A stretch of 17,706 nt of DNA from Dissophora ornata (taxonomy: Eukaryota; Mortierellomycota; Mortierellomycetes; Mortierellales; Mortierellaceae). Positions 1 through 8,889 of this stretch are shown here, piece by piece (position 1 is the stretch's first letter; each line of letters starts with the position of its first letter). The position numbers and the translations under genes were made by a program. The notes beneath the pieces are model-generated. The model did no database searches and was not told the DNA's origin. It saw only the letters and a list, made by a program, of their open reading frames with translations. The stretch spans positions 1 through 17,706 of the forward strand of contig MU617256.1 in assembly GCA_025201705.1 (NCBI GenBank), written 5' to 3'.

Positions 1-1649
1 AGGAGGAGAGGGGGCTTCATTCCATTGACGGACTAAATGGACTTGCGATGAACAACCGTGCGACTGGAAATACTATGACCGTTCATAAGAGATGTCTGTC
101 TTGAATCATTGCATGGGGCACCTAGGATATATTTACTTTGAGCATAGTGATCGACTTGTCCTTGCTGCGCATGAGTTCTGGCCCGGTGGTGGGAAACTGG
201 GAAACTGGCCATACATCCATCCATCCTTTTTTTTTTTTTTTTTTTTTTTGGTAACACACACACGATGAGAGTAAAAGGCCTTTTCATGGGCGTATGGGCG
301 TGCGAGTTTTCCGAGGACCTTTTCAGTGGATTGTAGAAAGAGGGGGGAAAGTTTGGTGACCTCGACTTGGTTCCTACTCTATGCGTTTTCTGGCCCCAAT
401 GGCTTCATGTTGAGCAGTCGGCGTCAACTTGGAGGGAAGCACGAGTGTGAGCATTAATAACACAGAGGCAGAGTCAGAGGGTTCATATTCATATATCTGT
501 GGACATGTATTATGTGCACATTGGTCATTTTCATTTCATTGTTCCTCCTTGCGGATACATGTCCATGATCAACACAGCCTCGCCTCCCCCTCCACCATTT
601 TGGATTGTCCCGACATCTCCACCTGCCATACTCAGCACCGCAAAAAAAAAAAAAACCAGAATGTTTAATTGAGGTGTGTGTGCTATCTGTCAACGGATGA
701 GATTTGACAGGGGCTGAGGTTTGACAGGATGTGCAAGGTTACTGTGTTAGGAAACGATTCCTGCCAAGGTGTTGTGCCTTGTGCCTGTGTGTGCGTTATG
801 CTAAATATCTATTCTTATCACACTTTTTCGTTATTTTATAATCCCCTGTTGAATCGTCTCTTTTTGTCAAGTCCCAGTTCCCTTGGGGAACTTTTTTAAC
901 GTGCATGCAAGATTTTTTTTAAACTGGGTCGAATCACTTGCATGGTGCATCTTGTGCTCTCATCGTGTCTTATTTTTTTTCTCCGTCTTGCCTGTCGTGT
1001 TGCCGCTTTGTTTATTGTCTGGTGTTTCTGCAATGCTGCTGTCTGTTGTCGAACGCGATCGATGGAAGAAGGAGAGGAAATTTGTTTACATGCAAAAAGG
1101 ACTTTTATTTTTCATCGCTCATTCTTTTTGTTGGTTGGTCTTGCATGCTGTACTGCTGTTGGGTTAATGGTTGGTTGGGCCATATGATGAGATGGACCAC
1201 AACAATGAATTGTTCGCTCCTCTCATTTGGATGTGCTTCTTTGTTTATCAGTATTATTTGCCTTTCTTTTTCGAAACGTGGTGGCTTCTTTTTTTCTTTG
1301 CTCTTCCTAATGACAACAGCGAGGACGGAGGGGATCCGTTTCGTTGCTCAGTCACTTTTTCCCTCCCCCCTCTTGCTGTGATTAAGAGCAAAACAAAATC
1401 TCTGATAGCATTTATTTCTGGGGTGACATGACCAACTAATTAACCAAAAATTCTTCTCTCTCTTCCCTTTTTCTTCCTCCATCGTATTTCTTTTTCTCTC
1501 TCGACCTCTATGGCGATGTATTGAATACTTTCTGCATCCTCCCACAGCGTTTAGCGCCGAAGCCCTGCCCTGCAGAGAGAAATAACACGCTCGTAAAAAG
1601 CAAAATCTAGCAAAGGAAAAAAAATTGAGAGGACACGAGAAAAAATATT
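1..1649. other. Non-coding region upstream of the CRZ1-like gene
   Basis: No convincing gene is visible on either strand. The short open frames are low-complexity, Phe/Leu-rich products of T-rich DNA and have no recognisable domain. Sequence near 1441-1510 is strongly C/T-rich, as is common in fungal promoters and 5' leaders, and A-rich sequence lies just before the start codon at 1650. No clear TATA box was identified. This stretch most likely holds the promoter and 5' leader of the downstream transcription factor, and an intron in that leader cannot be excluded. Confidence 0.6.
227..249. repeat. Poly(T) tract of 23 bases
   Basis: An uninterrupted run of T residues is seen directly. It could be a simple microsatellite or the tail of an old retroposed copy. 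No flanking element was recognised that would decide between these. Confidence 0.85.
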
Positions 1650-4610
1650 ATGGACTCGACTTCTTTAGCTGTGCCTTCATCACAACAGCAGCTACCACAG
1701 CTACAACAACCACAACATTTGTACAGTAACCAACAACAGCAACAAGCACAGCATCGCCACAGCAATCTTCACGCACATAAGACGTCTCCGATGGGTCAAC
1801 AACAACAGAACTTAGAGCAGATCCGCGAGGAGACCGTCATGGAGAGTTATATGGCCGGGATGGAATCGGGTGAATATTTTGCGCAGCTGCAGCTCCAATC
1901 CCCGCAGCTCCCTCAAGCAAACTTCTCGATGCCGTCTTCACAACAGCAACAGCAGCAACATTCTGGACAGCTGACGACACCGATGATGACGCCTTCGTCA
2001 TTGGCTAGTCAATTCGATTTCTCTACTGCTTCCTCGTTGACTGTCTCTACACCGCTTTTGGCGTCGCAATCGCAGACGGGGTTTGATATGTCAGGGGTCA
2101 CGACGCCTACGATTTCGTCTACAACGTTGTTGCCGGCATCCATGGACGGGTCTTCGAATTATGGCTATCCCGCATTTTCGCCCACAAGCAACCCACTCTT
2201 CTCATCACCGCCGGCGATTTCTTCTGGGGGTGCATTTTCGCCTTCCATGACGGGCTACTTCACGCACCAGCAGCCACAGCAGCACCACCAGCAGCAGCAA
2301 CAACAACATCAGCAACAACAACAACAACAGCAGCATCAGCAGTCAGGTCACCATCACCAATACTTCTCAAACAACATCATCACGCCAATCAATGGTACTC
2401 TGCAGTCAGCATCTCATGGGGTGAGCGACACGCAAATGACACAGGATGGCGGGAACATGTTCATGGCTAACTCTGGTATGAGCGTATGGGACTCCTATTC
2501 AATGACGAACCCTACACCCTCAGTTGAGGTGTTGATGCAACAGCAGCAGCAGGAGCAGCAACAACTTCAAATGAGTGGGGATTTGTCTAACCAGGCACAG
2601 CAACAGCAAGTATACCAGCAACAGGATCAATTATCACCACCATTGAGTGCTGTGGGAGGTATGGGCGGATATGCAGTTACAACGCCACCAATGACTCCAC
2701 ACCGACATCACCGGCTCTTCCATTCACAATCGCAACCTGGGTTGAGGAACTTGCAACAAGAGCAACAGAAGCAACAGCTCTTTCACCAACAGCAGCATCA
2801 ACAACAACAAAGCCTTCGCCGCCGCCAGCACTCCGTTCACTTCCCAAGCGAATTCTTGTCTGGTGATCTCGGTAGCATGAGAACCACACGTCATGTGAGT
2901 CTACCTGTGGGATCGTACAGTGCGCCGATCCCTTCCTTGGCAAGTCTTTCTGAAATGATGCAGGATTCGCCATCCGGCATGGCTGCAGCAGTAATGCTTG
3001 GAGGAGCGGATACAGCCACGACACTGGCGGAGACCGCGACACTACTGTCCATGTCCCTCCCGACCTCAACTCGTGGATTCTCATTCCTGGATGGCCCGCC
3101 ACCACCAATGCCTCACCAGCACCATCATTTCTTACCGACGAGCCCACCCTTGACCTCTTCGACCGAACTCTCGACCCCTACAACACCAAAGTCGCGTTCA
3201 CGAGCAGGATCAAAATCGAGATCGCGTCCCACTTCTGCATCGTCGATTGTCTCGGTCCGAAACGCCAGTGCTCCGTACTCGCCGAACGCAACACCAATTA
3301 ATACCGGAGGCGTCGCCAATTCGAGATCACCATCGTTGGTGCCGTTGTCGCCGATCCCGCCATTTAAGCATGGCTCGGCGACGGATTCGGAACTGGCCGT
3401 GGGTGGACCACCCACGCCTGCATACGAAACTGGCCTCATCATCGTCCCCGGAACTCCCGGAGCTACCGCCGTCAATGCAGCAGCAGCAGGAGCAGCAACA
3501 GGACCCCCAACAAGTACTGGCGGCAAAGCGAAACGCATCTCGAGGACCAAGGTTCCGGGCAAATCCCGGTCTCGATCCAGCACAATTACGTCGCAAACAT
3601 CAGCATTGGGCACTCCATCTGAGTCGACAGCGAATCTGCCTAACTCTCCATTTTCGCTGGTGCTTTCGGAGCAAGATGAAAAGACACTCCAGGGACTTGC
3701 GGACCAAGCAGCAGCGGACGGTCGCACAACCACAGCAGCAACCACGCCCGGAGAAGATATCGATCCATTCCAGCTTGATCCTGCTGTTCAGTTGCATCAA
3801 CAACAGCAGTATCAGCAACTGGATCCCAGTATGTTTGATATGTCATTGATCGAGGGTCTTGAGGATGATGAGGACTTGGAGGACATCGATGTCGATGGTG
3901 CGGAACTTGACGAGTCCTCTGGAGCTACAGCAGGGGCAGCAGGAGCATCGAGCTCCTCAACCTCATCCTCCTCTTCATCGTCCTCCCCTGCGCCTGGAAA
4001 ACCCATCCCTTGCCCGATTCCATCCTGTCCTAAATCCTTCACTCGGCCCTTCAACCTCAACGCGCACGTCAAGTCACACGACACACTCAAACCATACGGC
4101 TGCCACCTCTGTCCCCGAGTCTTTTCTCGTAAACACGACCTACAACGCCACATTCGCGTCCACACGGGCTCAAAACCCTATGTCTGTGTGAATTGTCAGA
4201 AGGCCTTTGCGAGAACTGACGCGTTATGCCGACATTATAAGGTTGAGGAGCCCTGTAAGGTGTTTATGCAGCAGGATGAAGTCCGCAAACAGGCACAGCA
4301 GCAGGTCCAGGCACAGTTGCATCAAGAGCAGATTGAGCTTCAACAGGCACAAGAGGCCCATGCCCAGGCACAAGCTCAAGCACAAGCTCAAGCACAGGCG
4401 GAAGCGCATATGATGTTGCAACCGGATGAGGTGGATTCTTCGGAGAAGTTGACGGCGATGTCGATGTCGGTGACGATGGAGCAGGTACAACAGCACCAGC
4501 ACCAGCAGCAGTTGCAGCAACAACTACAACAACAACATCAACAGTTGGCTGCAGAGACAATGCCCTCGACAGTTGCCAACAGTCAAGAACAGAACCAGAC
4601 TCAGCCATAA
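1650..4610 (+). CDS. CRZ1-like C2H2 zinc-finger transcription factor, glutamine-rich
   Basis: An uninterrupted frame of 986 codons with no need for introns. Residues about 788-869 hold three zinc fingers: CPIPSC-KSFTRPFNL-H-H, then CHLC-VFSRKHDLQRH-H, then CVNC-KAFARTDALCRH ending in EEPC. The RPFNL, RKHDLQRH and ARTDAL signatures and the compact linkers match the DNA-binding region of fungal Crz1/Prz1, which calcineurin dephosphorylates during calcium signalling so that it enters the nucleus. The N-terminal 780 residues look disordered: poly-Gln/His blocks, Ser/Thr-Pro sites and basic RSRSR stretches. An acidic patch at about 727-755 could activate transcription. LAVP at residues 6-9 and PAVQLH at 711-716 resemble the calcineurin docking motifs LxVP and PxIxIT. 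The C-terminus has Ala-Gln repeats and more poly-Gln. The ATG at 1650 is the first in the frame and follows an A-rich leader. The C2H2 identity is firm; the CRZ1 assignment rests on finger similarity, so a paralogous factor is possible. Confidence 0.9.
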   Translation: MDSTSLAVPSSQQQLPQLQQPQHLYSNQQQQQAQHRHSNLHAHKTSPMGQQQQNLEQIREETVMESYMAGMESGEYFAQLQLQSPQLPQANFSMPSSQQQQQQHSGQLTTPMMTPSSLASQFDFSTASSLTVSTPLLASQSQTGFDMSGVTTPTISSTTLLPASMDGSSNYGYPAFSPTSNPLFSSPPAISSGGAFSPSMTGYFTHQQPQQHHQQQQQQHQQQQQQQQHQQSGHHHQYFSNNIITPINGTLQSASHGVSDTQMTQDGGNMFMANSGMSVWDSYSMTNPTPSVEVLMQQQQQEQQQLQMSGDLSNQAQQQQVYQQQDQLSPPLSAVGGMGGYAVTTPPMTPHRHHRLFHSQSQPGLRNLQQEQQKQQLFHQQQHQQQQSLRRRQHSVHFPSEFLSGDLGSMRTTRHVSLPVGSYSAPIPSLASLSEMMQDSPSGMAAAVMLGGADTATTLAETATLLSMSLPTSTRGFSFLDGPPPPMPHQHHHFLPTSPPLTSSTELSTPTTPKSRSRAGSKSRSRPTSASSIVSVRNASAPYSPNATPINTGGVANSRSPSLVPLSPIPPFKHGSATDSELAVGGPPTPAYETGLIIVPGTPGATAVNAAAAGAATGPPTSTGGKAKRISRTKVPGKSRSRSSTITSQTSALGTPSESTANLPNSPFSLVLSEQDEKTLQGLADQAAADGRTTTAATTPGEDIDPFQLDPAVQLHQQQQYQQLDPSMFDMSLIEGLEDDEDLEDIDVDGAELDESSGATAGAAGASSSSTSSSSSSSSPAPGKPIPCPIPSCPKSFTRPFNLNAHVKSHDTLKPYGCHLCPRVFSRKHDLQRHIRVHTGSKPYVCVNCQKAFARTDALCRHYKVEEPCKVFMQQDEVRKQAQQQVQAQLHQEQIELQQAQEAHAQAQAQAQAQAQAEAHMMLQPDEVDSSEKLTAMSMSVTMEQVQQHQHQQQLQQQLQQQHQQLAAETMPSTVANSQEQNQTQP

Positions 4611-4997
4611 CCCTGAGAACTTTCATTTTCTCTCTCGTCCCTTCGCTCCCTCTCTGAGGCACCTCTTCTTAATGCCCTAATGACCGCTATGACCCTCCCA
4701 ACAAAACCAAAGAAAAAAAAAGAAAAAAGAATAGGACAAAGGCATATATGCAGTAGGTCCGTTTATATATATATGATGTACAAATAGCCCCTTCTCCACC
4801 ACCACCAACTACAACACTCTTTCCAAAAAAAAAAGAAGAAAAACCCCCCCTCTCACTTTTCTACAACATTCAAAAGCAACTCTCTCTCTTATCTATGTTA
4901 TCCCATACAGTTTTGGTTTTTTTTTCTTCGCCTTTCTTTTTTCTCTTCTCCTCTCATGAGATCTTGTACAATTATACATTTTATCCATTCTGCAAAA

Positions 4998-5003
4998 AAT
5001 AAA
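4998..5003 (+). terminator. Candidate poly(A) signal of the CRZ1-like gene
   Basis: A canonical AATAAA hexamer lies about 390 bases after the stop codon at 4610. The sequence between is A-, T- and CT-rich with no open frame and is read as the 3' UTR. The cleavage site itself cannot be seen. Confidence 0.5.
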
Positions 5004-6297
5004 AATAAGGAGCGTTCCGGTTTCTTGAATACAAAGTCTTATTTGTCTGCATGCGAGTGAGGGTGCAGGGGTGTGTGCAGAATGTTGTTTGGGTCGGCAG
5101 AAGAGTCAATAGCACAAATCGCATACTATCTCTGTGCAAGCGAGAGCAACGGGCGGCAAACACGGGTAGGTGGGGAGAAAACGAGTGGGACAGGATCAGG
5201 ACGAAGGCGGGGAATATAGTCCGTTTTAACCTGGCGTTCCGACAGCTGTGATGGCGCCTTTATTTATACTACAGAATTCCTGATCAGCATGAGACTTATC
5301 CATAGGTTGTTGTGGAAGGACAAATACGATATACTGACAGAAGTGGCACCATGGATGCCATGGCCATTTACCGTTAGTGGACTATCTATCCGGCGGCTGA
5401 CAATCCCGACATGGCTGACTCGTGGTCACTTTTCATATCTTTGAAAGAGTCGGACTAAAATAAAATACATGTTAAACCCCCGTGTACCGATGAATGCAAT
5501 AGACCTGAGAGCCGCAATAGACCTGAGAGCCACAAGAAGTCTTGTTAGTGATAGGAGACCCCAGTTCCTGGGCCTAAGACATTGACGATCTACCAGTACC
5601 CATTTCGTCCGGACCACCGAATTCCTGTATAATAAAAAAGCGGACATAGAATAGAGCATGTTAGGATAGTTCACTGCGACAAACGGGAGTAAAGTGACGA
5701 CGTGGCGAAGCAATGAAAGCTGCGGTTGTATCTGATATAAAACGATAGAATGAAGACAGGGAGTCGATAAACGAAACAGAGATAGTATCCTAAGCCTAGT
5801 AGACATGAAAGAAGATGCTCAACAAGGTTCGTTGAACCCGGAGAACGAAATCGATGTGAGGAGCTAGAACAATGGAATTTAGTGTACATGTGCAGTACAT
5901 TTTTTTGGGCGTGGGGCAAGGTCGACATTACTTTATTTCTGTCCAGCTCAAAATGTTTCAGATATCCCGAATTCTTCCCGCTGCATGCGTGTGTGTATCT
6001 ATGCAACCAATATGCGGGTTTGCTATTCGGGAAAGACCTCCGTCTTCCAGACACGACTCAAGGGATTCTTGATAGCTTTCGTTTCGCTCTCTCTCTTCCT
6101 GGATAAAATGAAGATGCCGCGTCCAGATCCCACCAACCCAGATCCTACTCGTGCACGCAGTCCAATTCGAAGCTGCCTGCAATTTGTTCCGACACGCTCA
6201 GTTTAACAAAAAAATTGCACAAAGGCGATTTTTTTAATAGCGGAACAAATAATAAAAAGAAAGGGCTACGTGTATAGAAGAGTGGAGGTGGCACCCG
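5004..6297. other. Intergenic region with no recognised gene
   Basis: Both strands contain only short overlapping open frames with no recognisable motif. None has splice sites joining it into a convincing protein. The 3' part is probably the terminator region of COX8. Apart from a short tandem duplication at 5496-5531 no structure was recognised. Confidence 0.5.
5496..5531. repeat. 18-bp perfect tandem duplication
   Basis: The unit gcaatagacctgagagcc is present twice in direct succession at 5496-5513 and 5514-5531 with no mismatch. It lies in non-coding DNA and looks like a recent slippage or duplication event. Confidence 0.9.
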
Positions 6298-6303
6298 TTT
6301 AAT
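6298..6303 (-). terminator. Possible variant poly(A) signal (ATTAAA) for COX8
   Basis: On the minus strand ATTAAA occurs about 95 bases after the COX8 stop. No canonical AATAAA was seen closer, so this common variant is the best visible candidate. Confidence 0.3.
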
Positions 6304-6395
6304 GAGGTTCTACTTATATTTTCATTGTGAGTGTGTGGAGGGCGTTATGGGAGAGAAGGAAAGCTGGTGGCTGTTTGCGATGTTCTCAAACATTT

Positions 6396-7231
6396 TTAAA
6401 CGCGGCCAGCCTTGTAGGCCTGCCAGTATGAGGCAATGAAGGGAAGAGCGAAGCCGGTACCCAGGTAGGCGGAGACCTTGAAGGCAAGAGCGGGCTTGTT
6501 CTTGGTCGAGAAGGGGATGTTCTAATGGTCACGTACACGAACCAAATGAAATGTGCACACAAAGAGAAACCGACAGAGCAAAAAAACAAAGAGCAAAAAA
6601 GCAAGGCGAGAGAAGATTGCGAAGAGGTCAGTCAACTGGTATTGGTCCAAGCTTGTTTGTCCGCAAGAGATGTGTTACAATGTTCCACTTCGTTTTTTTT
6701 TCTTTCGGTATGCATGTCAACATTTCCTCTTCAAGACATGAAGTCCGTATTTGGGCTGGGAAACATTGCAATTGCTTCCTCTTTTTGTATGCCATGTTCC
6801 ACATCTAGCCTCATGCAGGGTCTTCTCTGTAAAGCCGTCGTCAACAGCGTTCACTGTCGATAGACGTTGTATGAACAAATGCGCGTCCACGATTCTACGT
6901 CGAGAGTCTAATAGTGTTGCAAGGGCGTAATACGCGCCTAGATATCTTGGCACACATCATATTAGGAGATGCAGCGCCGTTCTTTCCATCCTCAACAAAA
7001 AGACCTGTTGTAGCGTTTCGCGCCATTTGACTCCATGAAACGATGGGATGTGCTGCGCGGAACGTTCCCGAAATCGTGTGGTCAGATGATTTGAGGTCGG
7101 GAGAGGGGGTATTCTCGATTGATCAGTACCTTGCCGCTGTCGTTAGTCCAGTGGTGGGCGTCGCTACGCATGGTGGCACCAATGGTGGCGCGGGCACGGA
7201 TTCCGGTACGGGCAAAGACGGCGGCGTTCAT
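6396..7231 (-). CDS. COX8: Cytochrome c oxidase subunit VIIc family (yeast Cox8), two exons
   Basis: Two exons, 7231-7130 and 6521-6396, join in phase 0 into a 75-residue protein; yeast Cox8 has 78. The intron 7129-6522 begins GTACTG and ends TTAG. Residues 1 to about 23 are rich in Ala, Arg and Thr without acids, as expected of a mitochondrial presequence. The mature part reads HHWTNDSGK followed by NIPFSTKNKPAL, matching the family's H-x(n)-GKN[LI]PFS-x-NK pattern. A single membrane helix follows at about residues 44-66 (KVSAYLGTGFALPFIASYW), with a short basic tail ending AGRV. The protein would be a small accessory subunit of respiratory complex IV in the inner mitochondrial membrane. The exon junction falls within the conserved GK-N sequence, which supports the splice. 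The 608-bp intron is long for this locus, where most introns are 85-105 bp. Its divergent neighbour may also be a respiratory subunit. Confidence 0.85.
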
Positions 7232-7599
7232 GTTGTCTGAATTTGATTGATGGAAGGTGTTGATGAAAAGATCTGATGGATTTCGGGTCGGAAAACAGCA
7301 CTTCAATGCCAAAAAAAAAAAAACTACGTCACCGAACAAAACAAAAGAGGCTGTAGACTGGTCTTTCTGATCCAAGATACCGAAATACAAAGCTGTAGCT
7401 CTGCGTCGCTACTGTTTATTCATAATTATTGATCGTCATCCACCACGGTCCATCCCGTTTCGATACACAGAGCTTGTTTATTGCGCTTTCTTTTGCGCCA
7501 CCATTCAAGCCGGAAGCTTCTTTGACTCGGAAGAGTATAAAAGCGAGCCTCTTTCTTCTCTTCTCTTCTCTTCTCTTTTCTTCCTCTCCATTCGCCACC
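7232..7599. promoter_or_regulatory. Divergent promoter region between COX8 and the broken small gene
   Basis: This 368-bp interval separates two outward-facing reading frames. It holds a CRE-like TACGTCA at 7325-7331. A TATAAAAG box at 7536-7543 points toward the plus-strand gene and is followed by a C/T tract with TTCTC repeats at about 7551-7589, a layout typical of highly expressed fungal genes. An ATTGG (CCAAT on the other strand) lies at the right edge, 7600-7604; CCAAT boxes bound by the HAP complex are known at respiratory genes. Which elements serve COX8 cannot be told from sequence. Confidence 0.5.
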
Positions 7600-8102
7600 A
7601 TTGGACGCTTCAGGTAAGCCCAAAATGCCTTTTTCTTCCCTCTCTCCACAGCCGGTACACTCTCTCTACGTTTCTTTCCCCCTCTCTCATTCTCTCCTCA
7701 CTTCTTGGACTACGTCCAGCATTTGCTTGGCTTCTCTGTATTTCCTTATTTCCACGAGCTTCTTTATTGCTGTTGTCGTTTTGGGGCTATCCACAAGAGG
7801 ACGGGGTGAGAGTGATAGTTCGACGACTAACCAAGCTCTCCTCTTTTGAATACCGTAGCTCTTACCTGGGGTTCGCCCCGCGCGTTGAAGCGATACGTGG
7901 TCGCGAATCCGGTCCTATGGCTCTGATAGCCTGTAAGTCTATTGTTGATGCTTTAAATGTTACAACAACGAAGACATCGTTTGAGTAAGTCTAACCGTTG
8001 AGTTTGATCTTTTTCAGTAGGACCGTAAAACTTTGTGTGTCCGGAAACACACTCAAAATGATGATTCGGGGGCTGGGCGTGAGAGTTTCGTCACTTCGGT
8101 GA
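7600..8102 (+). pseudogene. Broken small gene, possibly complex I B9/9.5 kDa (NDUFA3-like) subunit
   Basis: A TATA box and C/T-rich leader precede a GCCACC context where ATG would be expected, but the sequence is ATTGG. A good intron follows (7614-7858, GTAAGC, branch GACTAAC, end GTAG). Exon 2 (7859-7932) reads ALTWGSPRALKRYVVANPVL and then meets TGA TAG. Next comes a second good intron (7933-8017, GTAAGT, branch TCTAAC, end TTTCAG) and an exon whose frames give LGP or VKLCVSGNTLKM. The W-x2-P, R-Y and N-P spacing, followed across the second junction by a GP(V), recalls the N-terminal part of fungal NDUFA3/9.5 kDa subunits of complex I. At least two single-base shifts, plus the start-codon lesion, are needed to read it through. 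It may be a pseudogene, carry assembly errors, or be an unrelated non-coding transcript. The promoter and introns are better supported than the protein identity. Confidence 0.35.
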
Positions 8103-8104
8103 CG
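8089..8104. other. Perfect hairpin with C(TTCG)G loop
   Basis: Arms CGTCAC and GTGACG flank TTCG, which in RNA would be an exceptionally stable UUCG tetraloop closed by C-G. The right arm also forms a TGACGTAA CRE-like site. It lies at the end of the broken small gene and at the edge of the NSE1-like remnant. Its function is unknown and it may be chance. Confidence 0.5.
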
Positions 8105-8285
8105 TAATTTTCGCGCCCATTGTCCTCGTTTCAACAAAAGAACAACGTCGCAATGCATGAATGTCTTGCACTTCTTGCAATACAGTCACCGGATCTCGAC
8201 CTACCCGACAAACTCTTCGCATGTTAGGCATTTTTTCAACGTGTAATAGTCGTTCACTCCCACGACAATGTAGCCAAGCGCTCTT
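8102..8285 (-). pseudogene. NSE1-like RING domain remnant
   Basis: One minus-strand frame gives LGYIVVGVNDYYTLKKCLTC, then about 13 codons containing two stops, then CKKCKTFMHC and LLLKRGQ. The C-x2-C, C-x2-C and MH spacing resembles the variant RING of Nse1/NSMCE1, a ubiquitin-ligase subunit of the SMC5/6 DNA-repair complex. The later CPxC pair is not visible. In-frame stops and loss of the last zinc ligands mean it cannot encode a working RING as read. No upstream winged-helix part was found. Another CxxC zinc protein is possible. Confidence 0.3.
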
Positions 8286-8418
8286 GCCTATGTAATCGTA
8301 AAGGAAGCCGAGTTGCATTAGCGTTGTCTGAAAATAAGGAATAGAAGGAATAAAGCAATGCTTAACGGCTTAACGACTCCATATTCCAGCAACAATACTA
8401 TTGCCTTTTGAACAAAGT

Positions 8419-8889
8419 ATGACTGAAAGGATTCAAGCAGCGAAGAAAGCCTGCTCCTCGAAGAAAACTGTCATAGGCCAAGCCGGTTGCTACAGCACGT
8501 ATTACGTTTCTCACTCTCACTCTTCTTCTTCATTTCATAGATCGACTTATTGAGCGGTGGCACAGTTTACTGCATTCAACGTCAAGAAGAGTTGTCATCC
8601 AGTTCATGATGGACTTATTGACAAAGTAAAGGCCTGGTTGGACGGCAAAAACGTCGAATATGTTGTTGAAGAGGGAAATGAAATGGCGACGTTTACCACA
8701 TTCATTATGGTGATAAATGTGTCCACTGATGGGTTGTCGTACTATGTCAAGGTCGAACAAGTTCCGAAGGTGAAGGTGAAGGTGAAGGTGAGGGGGTTTT
8801 CCGAATATCATTACGCTTATTCAAAGAAGATTAGCAGTAGATTGGACGACTCCGAGTTGGTAGCATTCCTCTTGGATCCGTCTTATTGA
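8419..8889 (+). pseudogene. Degenerate protein-coding remnant, copy A of an unrecognised family
   Basis: From ATG at 8419 (MTERIQAAKKACSSKKTV...) one frame runs to the stop at 8887-8889 with a single TGA at 8551-8553. The part after that stop includes CHPVHDGLIDKVKAWLDGKN and VEYVVEE, closely matched on the opposite strand at 9708-9570. Around 8697 the two copies differ by a 2-base slip, after which copy A reads VSTDGLSYYVKVEQV. A run of GTGAAG units near 8770-8790 makes a KVKVKVKV stretch. A pyrimidine-rich acceptor-like site ending at 8540 leaves room for an intron that could remove the stop. No known domain was recognised. It could be a decayed gene or a poorly assembled one. Confidence 0.4.

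Noticed and set aside
883..1431. Several Phe/Leu/Cys-rich open frames that resemble membrane segments
   Set aside because: They overlap in different frames in T-rich DNA; hydrophobic composition follows from base content, and there is no conserved motif or consistent start.
2677..3745. Two long minus-strand open frames (156 and 206 codons) opposite the transcription factor gene
   Set aside because: They lie wholly antisense to the CRZ1-like coding region and their composition mirrors its codons; no domain is visible.
5426..6182. Overlapping open frames of 74-127 codons on both strands
   Set aside because: No domain, no supporting splice structure and no codon bias were seen; treated as chance frames.
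6522..7129. Possible box C/D snoRNA within the COX8 intron
   Set aside because: An ATGATGT and a CTGA can be found but without the terminal stem or correct spacing, so no RNA gene is called.
7416..7649. Lys/Glu/Arg-rich minus-strand frames
   Set aside because: They are the complement of the C/T-rich leader tract of the divergent gene.
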